12,500 bases of DNA, taken from assembly GCA_016946835.1 (NCBI GenBank), contig JACVTC010000109.1:240001-252500 (forward strand), given 5' to 3'. The position numbers were made by a program, and so were the translations under genes. A model generated the notes under the pieces. It searched no databases and was not told the origin of the DNA. It saw only the letters and a list, made by a program, of their open reading frames with translations. Position 1 is the stretch's first letter; each line of letters begins with the position of its first letter. This document shows positions 1-10,817 of this stretch, one piece after another. The stretch comes from Neocallimastix lanati (nom. inval.). Its lineage: Eukaryota; Neocallimastigomycota; Neocallimastigomycetes; Neocallimastigales; Neocallimastigaceae.

Positions 1-1720
<1,720 letters not shown>

Positions 1721-1785
1721 TTTTTTTTTATTTTATAACTTTTCTCTTTTTATTTTTATTTTATTATATTTTTATAATTTATCTC

Positions 1786-1818
<33 letters not shown>

Positions 1819-2196
1819 TAATTAGTTTACATTTGATTTTTTTTTTTTTTTTTTTACTTTAAATATAGATATTATTTATTTATATATATAAAAGTTTAAA
1901 AAAATTTTTTTTTTTGTATATACTAAATCATAAAAGTTTGTATTAATTTAAGCTCCGTCTTTATATATATATTTTATATGTATATAATTTAAAATATATA
2001 AAAAGAAATTTCTTGTGTAATGTAAAATATATAAATATAACTTTAATATAAATAGTAAATATAAATAAATAAATATAAATAAATAAATATAAAAATAAAT
2101 AAATTCAATACATTTAAATAAAAAATAATAAACCTATTCATATTATTACTAATTGCAAACTTTAAAAATAAAATAAATGTATTAAATTTGAACCCA

Positions 2197-2231
<35 letters not shown>

Positions 2232-2594
2232 AGGGCTATTAATAAGAAAAAAATTTTTTTTTAAAATTTTTATTTTTATTTAATGATTTTACTTAATCTA
2301 AAAATAATTATATTTAAATAGATTGTTAATAATTAAAACATTATTACTATTATATATTTAAAACATTTTTTTTTTTTAAATTGAATTTTTTTTTTATTCG
2401 TTCTTCTTTTATATGTTCATATATATGATTACAAAATACATAAATAAATATATTACTGAATTAAATAATTTCGATGACCTTATAATAATAATATAAATAT
2501 ATATATATATATTTATATTTTATTATATTATATTAAATAAAAGTTATATAAATTATACTGTATTATTATTATTATTTTTATTTTAATATAATTA
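1721..2594. other. Intergenic spacer between U2AF1 (3' end) and IFT57 (5' end)
   Basis: Both flanking genes are on the minus strand, so this stretch holds the 3' UTR of U2AF1 and the promoter and 5' UTR of IFT57. It contains T runs at 1786-1806 and 1837-1855, an A30 run at 2200-2229 and interspersed TAAA repeats at about 2049-2104. I see no coding sequence. TATA-like strings occur throughout because of composition, so no core promoter can be chosen. Confidence 0.6.
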
Positions 2595-2783
2595 TTATTT
2601 TCTATCTCTATCATCATAATCTTTTGAATGAGAGTGTGAATGTGAATGACGTAACATTCTTATAGATTTTCTTTGAGATTCATATAAATCATCTAAAAGT
2701 CTTCTTGAAACTCTTTTAATATGCATAAAGTTACAGAAACCACCTCTTTGACATTCACCCTTTTCATTTTGACGACAACAAGC

Positions 2784-2827
<44 letters not shown>

Positions 2828-3164
2828 TAAAAAATGATTATAAATATATATTAATGATAAATATTTTTAAATATGTACTATATGATTTAATTACAAAATA
2901 ATAATTATTATTTTGTATCTAATTTTAATTAAATAAAAAATAAAAAATATATTTATCTAAATATACCTTCTCTGAAATCGGTTACTGGTGATAATTCAGC
3001 ATATAGTGGTCTACCTATTAATATTAGAATAATTATATATATATATATATTATTTTTTAAAATTTAATATTTACATATTATAATTATAATATTTATTAAT
3101 ATTTCACTAAGAATAACAATATAAAATTATAGTAGATGCATAATTATTAAAAAAAAAAAAAATA

Positions 3165-3198
<34 letters not shown>

Positions 3199-4008
3199 CA
3201 ATTGAAATTTTTATATATTACCAGCATAGAATCTATTATTTAAATCTTCAACTGCTTTGAGAGCATCTTCTTCATATCTGTAACGAATATATACATTTCC
3301 TACTAAGTGATCTCCTACATTATCACAAACTTTCATTTCTTCAACTTCACCATATTTTGCAACTTCAACAAAGAAATCTTCATAAAATAAATCAAAATGT
3401 TCTTGAAGTTCTTCTTCTGTCATTTTACATTGTGGATCATGAGCTGGATTTTTATATATGTTAGCTAATAAAACAGTTGGTGAATAAGTTGGTTTTACAT
3501 GTTTTCTTGAGCAACGTTCACCATGTCTACAAGCACCAATCTTTTTTTTTTTTTTTTTTTTGGAATTAATATTTTAATATTAACATATAATAATAACATA
3601 TATATAAATTTTATAAGTTTGTAATATAAATTAAAAAAATAAAAAAAAAAAGAAAAAAGAAAAAGTATTAAAATGTATATTATTAATAAAAATATTTTTT
3701 ATATATAAAAATTATTTATTTTTATATAATACAATCTTATAAAAATAATTTTTATTGTTATTGATTGTAAATTATTATTTCTACAAAAAAAAAAAAAAAA
3801 AAAGTTATTTTAAATTTTCTATATTTTAAAATTAAAATTTTTACAATTACAAATCATTTTAAATAACATATTATTAGTAGTAGTAGTATTTATTATTATT
3901 ATTATTATTTGGTAATTATATGGTTATGTTAAATACTCAATTAATACTCCTTTAATTTGTAATTATAAAAATTGAAATTTTTTCAACTACAATTCATTTT
4001 AAGGAATA

Positions 4009-4084
<76 letters not shown>

Positions 4085-4533
4085 TTGTTAATATATGATT
4101 ATGTTAAATACTCTATTGTTTTATAGATATATGTATGTGTACTTAATATATATTTTTGAGATGGAATTTCATTATATGAATTTCAATTAATATCAGGTAA
4201 TTGACTATTTAGCAAGAATATATTACTTTTTATTTCTATTATTTTAATTAATTGTTCTTTTATTGAAGTAATAATACTTTATTTTTTAATATTACTTTAT
4301 TTATATACATATATATATATATTCAATTACATACTTCCTAACCATTTCAAATTTTTAATCATCTAAAAATATTCTATGATCATAATATATAAATATAATA
4401 TAAGTAAAAAATATATATATACTATTAAATATATATATAATATTTTTAATTCTATATTACTTTTTATTTTTTCCTACATTTTTTTTTTATTAAATTAATT
4501 TTATTATTAGATATCTTTATCTTTTTATTTTTC

Positions 4534-4566
<33 letters not shown>

Positions 4567-4779
4567 TAAAATTCGGTTGGTACAAGATAGAACAAAAAAT
4601 ATCTAAATATATATAGGCTACTAATATTTAATGAATATAAATTTCTTAGAAAAATTAATAAAATTAATAATAAATGATGTTATAAAAAAAAAAAAAACTT
4701 TCTAATATACCTTATAGTAAAAACTACAATTAACTTTATCTTTTTCTGTTCCAAAAATACTAGCAAGATGTTCTGCCAT
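2595..4779 (-). CDS. U2AF1: Splicing factor U2AF small subunit (U2AF35/U2AF1), complete, 4 exons, 207 aa
   Basis: This is the small subunit of the U2 auxiliary factor; in the nucleus it recognises the 3' splice-site AG with U2AF65. Exons: 4779-4711, 3540-3222, 3014-2967 and 2782-2595; introns of 1170, 207 and 184 nt (phases 0, 1, 1). Residues 1-20 read [20 protein letters not shown], almost identical to animal U2AF35. Zinc finger 1 is C18-x8-C27-x5-C33-x3-H37, and S34, mutated in human leukaemias, is conserved. The RRM/UHM spans about 44-137 and contains [35 protein letters not shown] leads to zinc finger 2 with C148, C156, C162 and H166. The protein is shorter than human (240 aa): it lacks the RS/Gly tail and ends in an HS-repeat stretch ([17 protein letters not shown]). 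The UHM R-x-F motif reads R126-F127-Y128 instead of the human RWF. Stop TAA is at 2597-2595; AATAAA follows at 2582-2577. Confidence 0.96.
2787..2827. repeat. TTA array against the acceptor of U2AF1 intron 3
   Basis: About 13 TTA units on the plus strand. On the sense strand they read AAT units that run directly into AAAAAG, the acceptor at 2784-2783. The 3' end of this intron therefore has no polypyrimidine tract. Confidence 0.92.
3165..3196. repeat. AAT array in U2AF1 intron 2
   Basis: About ten AAT units on the plus strand (ATT in the transcript), beginning about 25 nt inside the donor of intron 2 (3221-3220). They are preceded on the plus strand by an A run at about 3148-3161. Confidence 0.88.
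3541..4710 (-). other. Long intron 1 of U2AF1 (1170 nt)
   Basis: The donor is GTATAT at 4710-4705 and the acceptor AG is at 3542-3541. It is by far the longest intron in the window; the other eleven are 90-326 nt. It contains an internally duplicated block (3824-4118), T29 at 4536-4564 and a purely A20 run before the acceptor. I looked for a nested gene or a box C/D snoRNA and saw no convincing C/D box pair or conserved reading frame. Confidence 0.85.
3824..4118. repeat. Diverged tandem duplication with expanded TTA tract, in U2AF1 intron 1
   Basis: Copy 1 runs about 3824-3943 and copy 2 about 3960-4118. Paired landmarks are ACAATTACAAATCATTTTAA (3843) with CAACTACAATTCATTTTAAG (3984), and ATGTTAAATACT (3926) with the same 12-mer (4101). 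The offset grows from 140 to 175 nt between landmarks because the TTA tract is about 73 nt in copy 2 (4011-4083) and shorter, mixed with TAG units, in copy 1 (3871-3909). The microsatellite therefore lengthened or shrank after the duplication. Confidence 0.85.
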
Positions 4780-5180
4780 TTTTATATTATATATTTATGA
4801 AATTTTGATTTTTTTTAATTTATATATTTTGTTTTGATTTAAATATTGTTCCTGAATATAATATTAAATTAATCTTTAATATTTCAAAAAATATATTTAT
4901 ATATATAAATTATAAAGGAAAAAAATATTTTTTTTTTAGTTCGAATTTATTAAAACAAAAATTTATCTAATAACTAAATAATTAAAAATTATTAATATTT
5001 GAAATGAAGAAAAAAATTTTTAATAAAAAATTTTATATTTATATTCAATTAATATTTTTAATATTTTTCTAGAAAATTTCTACACTAATAATATATTTTT
5101 TAAAATTTTATATTATTAGTAATAAAAATATTTATTATTTATATCAAATTATTAATGGAAATAAAAGAAATTGTGCCATA

Positions 5181-5211
<31 letters not shown>

Positions 5212-5537
5212 TAAAAAAATATGGCTTTAATATAAAAATGAGCTTGATAATATTAAATATATTTGTAATTCATTAAATATCATATATTCAAGTAAAATAA
5301 ATAATAGAGATTAAAGTTTTGGTCAAATAATAAGAACAACTAATTTACACATCAAAAAGATAATTTATTTAAAATTATTAAAAAAATAATCAATAATAAG
5401 TAATCAAAAAAATCATCAGATAACCAATCGAAATTAAAAAGAAACTAAAATATATATATATAATTTTGAAGAAATAAAATAATAAAAATAATAAGAAAAA
5501 AAATCATAACTTAAAAGAATGAATCATAATAAATAAA
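4780..5537. promoter_or_regulatory. Divergent spacer between U2AF1 and the microprotein gene
   Basis: The 758 nt between the two opposed start codons must hold the 5' regions of both genes, so a shared bidirectional promoter is possible. No recognisable factor site stands out. The stretch includes an (AAT)10 run at 5181-5210. A patch richer in G and C at about 5153-5440 has some coding-like sequence, but stops interrupt every frame. Confidence 0.4.
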
Positions 5538-5881
5538 ATGGAATTGAGTTTGCTTCTTTTTTTAATATTTATAGTGTTTGTAAGTTTTATCTTTTATCGA
5601 TATTATATGTTACTATCCTTAAAAACATATCAAAAATAATAATAATAATAATATATGATTTATTAATAAATCATATAAATTTACATAAATATTTTAATAA
5701 TTCAATCATTCAGGTACTAATTTCTGCAGTTATATGGATAGCATGTTGTAATACTTGTTGTGGTAAAATATTGATAGCAAATATGGCTGAAAAAATACCA
5801 TGCCTAAAATGTTTTGTTCAAGAAGATATGAATGAATATTATTCATATGAACAAGTTGCATATCAATTACAGGAAGTTTAA
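5538..5881 (+). CDS. Small membrane microprotein with CCxxCC and CxxC motifs, 2 exons, 69 aa, unrecognised
   Basis: I do not recognise this protein. Exon 1 is 5538-5579 (14 codons). It is followed by a 134-nt intron with the best donor in the window (GTAAGT) and a CAG acceptor at 5711-5713. Exon 2 is 5714-5881, ending in TAA. The junction is phase 0, and the other nearby AG (5728-5729) would give a stop within four codons. The product begins with an uninterrupted hydrophobic stretch at about residues 3-24, read across the splice. CCNTCCG (25-31), a short basic/hydrophobic part, PCLKC (43-47) and an acidic, tyrosine-rich tail with YSYEQVAYQL (57-66) follow. This could be a signal-anchor protein with membrane-proximal cysteines, possible palmitoylation sites, or a secreted cysteine-rich peptide after a signal sequence. 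There is no basic n-region, which favours the anchor. An in-frame TGA at 5520-5522 fixes the start. The exons have clearly higher GC than their surroundings. AATAAA is at 5886-5891. Upstream non-coding exons cannot be excluded. Confidence 0.62.
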
Positions 5882-6637
5882 TTTTAATAAATTTTATTAT
5901 TACTTCTATCTATTAAATCTTATATAGGAATTTTTAAAATGTACATTATCATAAATATTTATTTTTTTTTTTATTTATTATTAAATATTACTTTATAAAA
6001 AAAAATGTACTATTAAATTTAATTATTATTTTAATTTAATATTAATTATATAAAATATAAAAAAATGTATTAAAATTGATATAAATAAAATACAAAATAA
6101 ATTATTAGATAAATTACTTGAACAATGTTATAAATATAAAAAAAGAAAATAGTTATTTTATAAAATCAATTTCTATAAAATATATTTAAAAATTGTGTAA
6201 ATTTTTAATTATATAGAAATAATCATACATTTAAAAAATAATTTCAAAAATGAAATTTTAGATTTAATATTTTTTTAATTTTGAAATGCATTTCAATATG
6301 CTTATAATATTAAGAAGATTATATATATATATATATTAATATGGTTGACAATACAATAATAAATATTTTTAAATAAAAAATATTAAATTTTAATAATATA
6401 TATTTGAAATTATATATATCAAATTTTTATTACTAATATTAAAATGTAGAATTTATATAATAATCATTAAAATAGAAATATAATTAAATATTAATACTGA
6501 TATTAATATAATCTATATGGAATATAATATATCGAAAGTTGTAAAAGCTCATATATTTTAAAACATTTAATAGAAATAATTAAATAAATAAAAATCAAAA
6601 AGTTCTTCTAAACTAACACAAATAAAAAAAAAATATT

Positions 6638-6692
6638 TAAATATAATTATGATTGAAAATTTTATTAAAATTTTCAATCATAATTATATTTA
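6638..6692. repeat. Perfect 27-bp inverted repeat with a 1-nt spacer
   Basis: The left arm 6638-6664 and right arm 6666-6692 are exact reverse complements around T6665; the centre is GAAAATTTTATTAAAATTTTC. Each arm holds GATTGAAAA, so the symmetry is not just alternating A and T. It could form a 27-bp hairpin or cruciform. It is far from the stop codons of both neighbours (about 760 nt past the microprotein gene), so it does not look like a 3'-end signal for either. Confidence 0.95.
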
Positions 6693-7452
6693 TTCTTTAA
6701 AATATTAATTTATATCTATTATAAATCATTGATATATAATTTTTAAGCAAAAAGAAAAATAAATAAAAATTACAAAAATATTAATAAAATTTTATGTATT
6801 TAAAATTTTTGTATATATGTAATTTTCATATTTATAGAAATTATATATATATATATATTGAATTAGCATTTAATGAAGAATACTAAATCATTATGGCATT
6901 ATGTTAAAGGATATATTTTATGATCAAATTTAAAAATTAAAAAAAAGTAATAATAGTATTAATAATAAAAAATAGAAAGAGAAGTCATATAAATTTGAAA
7001 CTTTATATAAAATCAAAAAAAAAGTTAAATCAAAATAAATATCAATAAATAATATGAAATAAAAATTGATTTTATATCAATATTATTACATATTGTTTAT
7101 ATGGTATATATTATATGTCCTTCACTGAAAAAATGATATTTTTTATTATATTTTTTTATTATTTAATCTATATACCAATATAAAATTTTCAAGTTACATA
7201 ATGATTTGAACAGTTTTATAAATTACATTGCAATATATTAATAGTAATGCTTATAAAAAAAGAAAATAGTTTTTTTTTTTTACTAATATTATAACTATTA
7301 TTATAAGCTGACGTTTTTAAATTTTCTTTATATATTAAAAATTCAACAAAATATATTTTTTAAATCATCGATGTTTCTCCTTATATATTTAATTAAATTA
7401 AATATTTATTTTTATTTTTTATGTTTTTATATTTTAATAAATATAGCCATTG

Positions 7453-7498
<46 letters not shown>

Positions 7499-7751
7499 AA
7501 GTGGTTAATTTATTCTTAATTATATAATCTTCATAGTATTTTTTTTTATATGAATTCCTTTGGATATTTATGTATAAAGTTCTGCTTCAATTAATTTATA
7601 TTAAATTTAAAAATTTTAAATTATAATAAAATGGAAAATTAATTAAAAAATTTTATATTTTTATAAACATTTAGATTTTTTTTATTTTTTTTTTTTTTTT
7701 TTTTAATTTTTTTTATAATATTATTTTTGGTCTATTAATAATAATAATTAC

Positions 7752-7785
<34 letters not shown>

Positions 7786-7805
7786 GTCTGAGATTAAAAT
7801 ATATG

Positions 7806-7839
<34 letters not shown>
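7806..7839. repeat. A34 homopolymer upstream of DNAL1
   Basis: Thirty-four consecutive A, about 260 nt upstream of the DNAL1 start codon, following an AAT array (7736-7785). Together with A39 (7458-7496) and the T-rich stretch at 7897-7960 it forms a low-complexity upstream region. Confidence 0.95.
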
Positions 7840-7843
<4 letters not shown>

Positions 7844-8098
7844 TATCTTTTATTAATTAGTTCTTTTGTGGATAATATAATTAATATAATTAATTTATTT
7901 TTTTCTTTTTTCTTTTTTTTTTTGTTTTTTTGTTTTTTTATTTTTTTTTTCTATTTTTATTAAATTAACGTAATATATATTTTTTTTTTAATTATACAAT
8001 AATAATTATTATTATAAAATATTCAAAATTAAGAAACTATTCCAATAAATAAAAAAATAAATAAAGAATAATATCAAAACAAATTATATCAATAAAAA

Positions 8099-9435
8099 AT
8101 GGTATAATAATTAATATGATTATATATAACATATTAATGTTCTAAAAATAAAAATTTATTTATATAAATATTATTTTATATTTAATTATAGTCTAAGGGT
8201 TTAACAATTAAAGAAGCTTTAAAATTATGGGTAATAATATAATTTTAAGAATAAAAATTTAAATAAAAACAGTTATATTTTAATTTTATTTAAATTATTT
8301 TATATTATATTATATCTAATTAACAATAAAATTGATTATATTTATCTTCATTATATATACATGATACTTGATTATAAATATAAAAATATTTATAAATATA
8401 AAAATATTTATAATTATTAAAATATTTATAATTATAAATACTTTTATATGAAAAATGTCATTTTTGAATATATATATTATTTATATTATTTAATATTTAA
8501 AAAACTTAATAATTAAAATAAAAAAAAAAAAAATTAAATAAATATAAAAAATTAAGGAAGAAAAAAATGGATCTCCTGCAGCAGAAGCTAAAGTGATAAA
8601 ATTATTCATGCAACAACCATTTATTGTAAAGATGGATTCTTCTCTTCAAACTTTACAGTGTTGCGAGTAATAATAATATTTTTTATATCAAATATTTATT
8701 GTATTTAATTCATATAATAAATTAATGAAATAAATAGCTTTATCTAAGTTTAAAAATTATCATTATTAAAATTATATATATATATATGTGTATATATCAA
8801 AATAACAATAAAAAAGGCATTTATCATTATCTACAAATAACATTGAAAAAATAAGTAATTTAAATGGATTAAAATTAAGAGTTTTATCCTTAGGAAGGAA
8901 TAATATAAAAAAGATTGAAGGTTTAGATGCAGTTTCAGAAACTCTTGAAGAATTATGGATATCCTATAATCTAATTGAAAAATTTAATGGTATTGAATGT
9001 TGCAAAAAATTAAAAGTATTATATGCTAGTAATAATAAAGTAAAAGCATGGGAAGGAATACAATGTTTAGTAAGTTATTATTTTAAAAAATTATTATTAT
9101 TATTATTATAATTATAATTATTATTATTATTACTATTATTAATTATCATTTATAATTAATAATCGTTCTTATTATTCATATATTTAATTAAACATATTTT
9201 TAATTATATAAAAATAATTGTTTAAAAAAATATATTAATTTAATTATTCATATTAAAGAGTAGTTTACCTGTTCTTGAAGATTTATTATTATCTGGAAAT
9301 CCATTAGAAGAAAAGTGTACAGCAGAAGGTACATGGAGAGATGATATTACCAAAAAATTTACTCAAGTTAAGAAATTAGATGGTAAACCAATTATTAGAG
9401 AAGAAGAAGAAGGAGAAGAAGAAAAGGAAGGTTAA
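8099..9435 (+). CDS. DNAL1: Axonemal dynein light chain 1 (LC1/DNAL1), complete, 5 exons, 193 aa
   Basis: LC1 is a leucine-rich-repeat protein that binds the motor domain of the gamma heavy chain of outer-arm dynein and helps control ciliary beating. Exons: 8099-8101, 8192-8230, 8557-8666, 8817-9069 and 9259-9435; introns of 90, 326, 150 and 189 nt (phases 0, 0, 2, 0). The first coding exon is the ATG alone. The product is 193 aa (human 190) and is collinear with the family: [15 protein letters not shown] (5-19), EAKVIKL (24-30), KMDSSLQTL (39-47), [17 protein letters not shown] (53-69), [17 protein letters not shown] (74-90), [15 protein letters not shown] (93-107), [11 protein letters not shown] (119-129), [14 protein letters not shown] (141-154) and [10 protein letters not shown] (173-182), with a Glu-rich tail. 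One LRR is a residue shorter than in animals ([12 protein letters not shown] lacks an Asn). Downstream are AATAAA at 9466-9471 and an A33 tract. Confidence 0.96.
8374..8445. repeat. 18-bp minisatellite, 4 units, in DNAL1 intron 2
   Basis: Four consecutive 18-nt units at 8374, 8392, 8410 and 8428. The first two are identical (ATAAATATAAAAATATTT), the third differs at a few positions and the fourth is more diverged. The block lies within the 326-nt intron 8231-8556. Confidence 0.9.
9091..9141. repeat. Interrupted TTA array in DNAL1 intron 4
   Basis: TTA units with TTATAA and TACTAT interruptions begin about 20 nt after the GTAAGT donor (9070). The interruptions suggest an older array than the uninterrupted one in IFT57. 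Confidence 0.85.
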
Positions 9436-9511
9436 ATTATCAAACTAGTTATAAAAACACGTGTGAATAAATAAATAAATAACTCTATTAAATAACTCAA
9501 TTACTTATATA

Positions 9512-9547
<36 letters not shown>

Positions 9548-9976
9548 AAAAAAAATATTCCTTTTTATTTTTCATCTACTATTAAATTGAAATTTTTCAA
9601 AAACCAAATAAGCATAAATGCAAAAAAATAAATATATAAGATAAAATAAAAATAATATATATATATATTTTATATATTAATAAATTATATCCATATATAA
9701 AATAATAAATTGAATAAAATTTTATGAATATTAATATTAATTTGAAAAAAAAAAATTATAATAAATATATTAGTTTAAAATATTTATCATAATAATAAAT
9801 AATAATATATATATAAATTCCTCTGTTATTATACTACCAGAAAAATCACAATTCAAAGTATTGGAAAAAAAAAATTTTTTTTTTAACTCATTCTCTTTTT
9901 TTTTTTCTGTTTTTTTTTCTAATAAATTAAAGTATTTTTATATTTTTTTCTCTTTAATAAATAAAATGGAAAAATG

Positions 9977-10196
9977 CCCCTTTTTTTTATATAAACTAAT
10001 TAAATAATTTATGTATTTATTTATTTTATTTTATTTTATTTATTTATTTAATTATTTATTTATTTATATTTTTACTTATACAAAAAATAAGAATTTTAAT
10101 CCAAATTTTTAATTTTTAATGAAGATTAAAGTAATATATAAAAATATTTTATACACCAAACTAATTACTAGTTGTGATATTTTCTTTTTGATTAAA

Positions 10197-10229
<33 letters not shown>

Positions 10230-10433
10230 CTTTTGTTTTTTTTTATAAACAAATTAAATAATTTATTTAATTTACTTTATCTATTTATTTATTTATCTAT
10301 TTATTTATTTATACTTATTTATTTATTTACTTATATTTTTACTTAAACAAAAAGTAATTTTTAATGAAGATCAAAATGGTATAAAAAATTATTTTATACT
10401 CCAAACTAATTACTAAAGTGATATTTTTTTCTA

Positions 10434-10436
<3 letters not shown>
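9977..10436. repeat. Imperfect tandem duplication, about 220 bp per copy, with an A28 junction
   Basis: Copy A runs about 9977-10199 and copy B about 10228-10436. Shared segments in the same order: CCC followed by a T run (9977 and 10228), an ATAAAC/AATTAAATAATTTAT segment (9991 and 10245), a TTTA/TTTAT-rich middle, ATTTTTACTTAWACAAAAA (10068 and 10335), AATTTTTAATGAAGAT (10111 and 10356) and CCAAACTAATTACTA (10156 and 10401), then GTGATATTTT. Copy A has about 21 extra bases near 10090-10110. The A28 run (10200-10227) lies exactly between the copies. Confidence 0.88.

Positions 10437-10469
<33 letters not shown>
10437..10469. repeat. AT dinucleotide run at the end of the duplicated block
   Basis: About 16 alternating AT units immediately after copy B of the upstream duplication, followed by ACATACAC. 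It is where copy A instead has its A28 tract. Confidence 0.9.
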
Positions 10470-10473
<4 letters not shown>

Positions 10474-10817
10474 CACAATAAACGACAATAATTACTATTA
10501 CTATTATAATAAAATATTAAAATTTTAAACAATATTAATTTATATATAAATTAATATATAACTATATTAATAATAATAAAAAATGTGAATTTAAATATAT
10601 TTTTTATATATACTTTTTTTTAACTGCTGATAATCATTAATCAATTTTATTTTAAAACTTCTTAATATTGTAGATAAAAAAAAATTATTATTTGATGTAA
10701 TTATAACTATGACCAAAAATTTAATACACACAATTTAAAATACTTTTTATTTTATAAAACAATACAATATCATTTTTTTTTTTATAATTCATTTTTACTT
10801 ATAATTTTATTATTCCT

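Larger units (their letters stand above)
5882..8098. other. Gene-poor spacer between the microprotein gene and DNAL1
   Basis: These 2.2 kb contain no gene I can support. Visible structure: a perfect 55-bp palindrome (6638-6692), A39 at 7458-7496, T20 at 7685-7704, an AAT array at 7736-7785, A34 at 7806-7839 and a T-rich pyrimidine stretch at about 7897-7960 upstream of DNAL1. Short patches at about 6072-6151 and 6860-7050 have coding-like composition on the plus strand but are broken by TAA codons. The last few hundred bases should contain the DNAL1 promoter and 5' UTR. Confidence 0.6.

Noticed and set aside
3211-3423. Minus-strand 70-codon frame as a separate RRM gene
   Set aside because: It is the middle of U2AF1 exon 2 (3540-3222), read on into intron 2.
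4571-4610. tRNA-like G/C patch (TTCGGTTGGTACAAGATAGA)
   Set aside because: No acceptor stem, anticodon arm or GGTTCRANNCC box could be found; it lies in U2AF1 intron 1.
9825-9895. Possible short exon with higher G/C (SSVIILPEKSQFKVLE)
   Set aside because: Only about 25 open codons ending in an A10T10 stretch, with no convincing partner exon or known family.
10119-10346. Plus-strand open frame of 75 codons
   Set aside because: It is made of A28, T runs and TTTA repeats across a tandem duplication, with no conserved block. The corresponding start in copy B (10363) soon meets a stop.
10532-10557. 26-bp perfect palindrome
   Set aside because: Entirely A and T, so symmetry of this length is much easier to get by chance here than for the 55-bp case.
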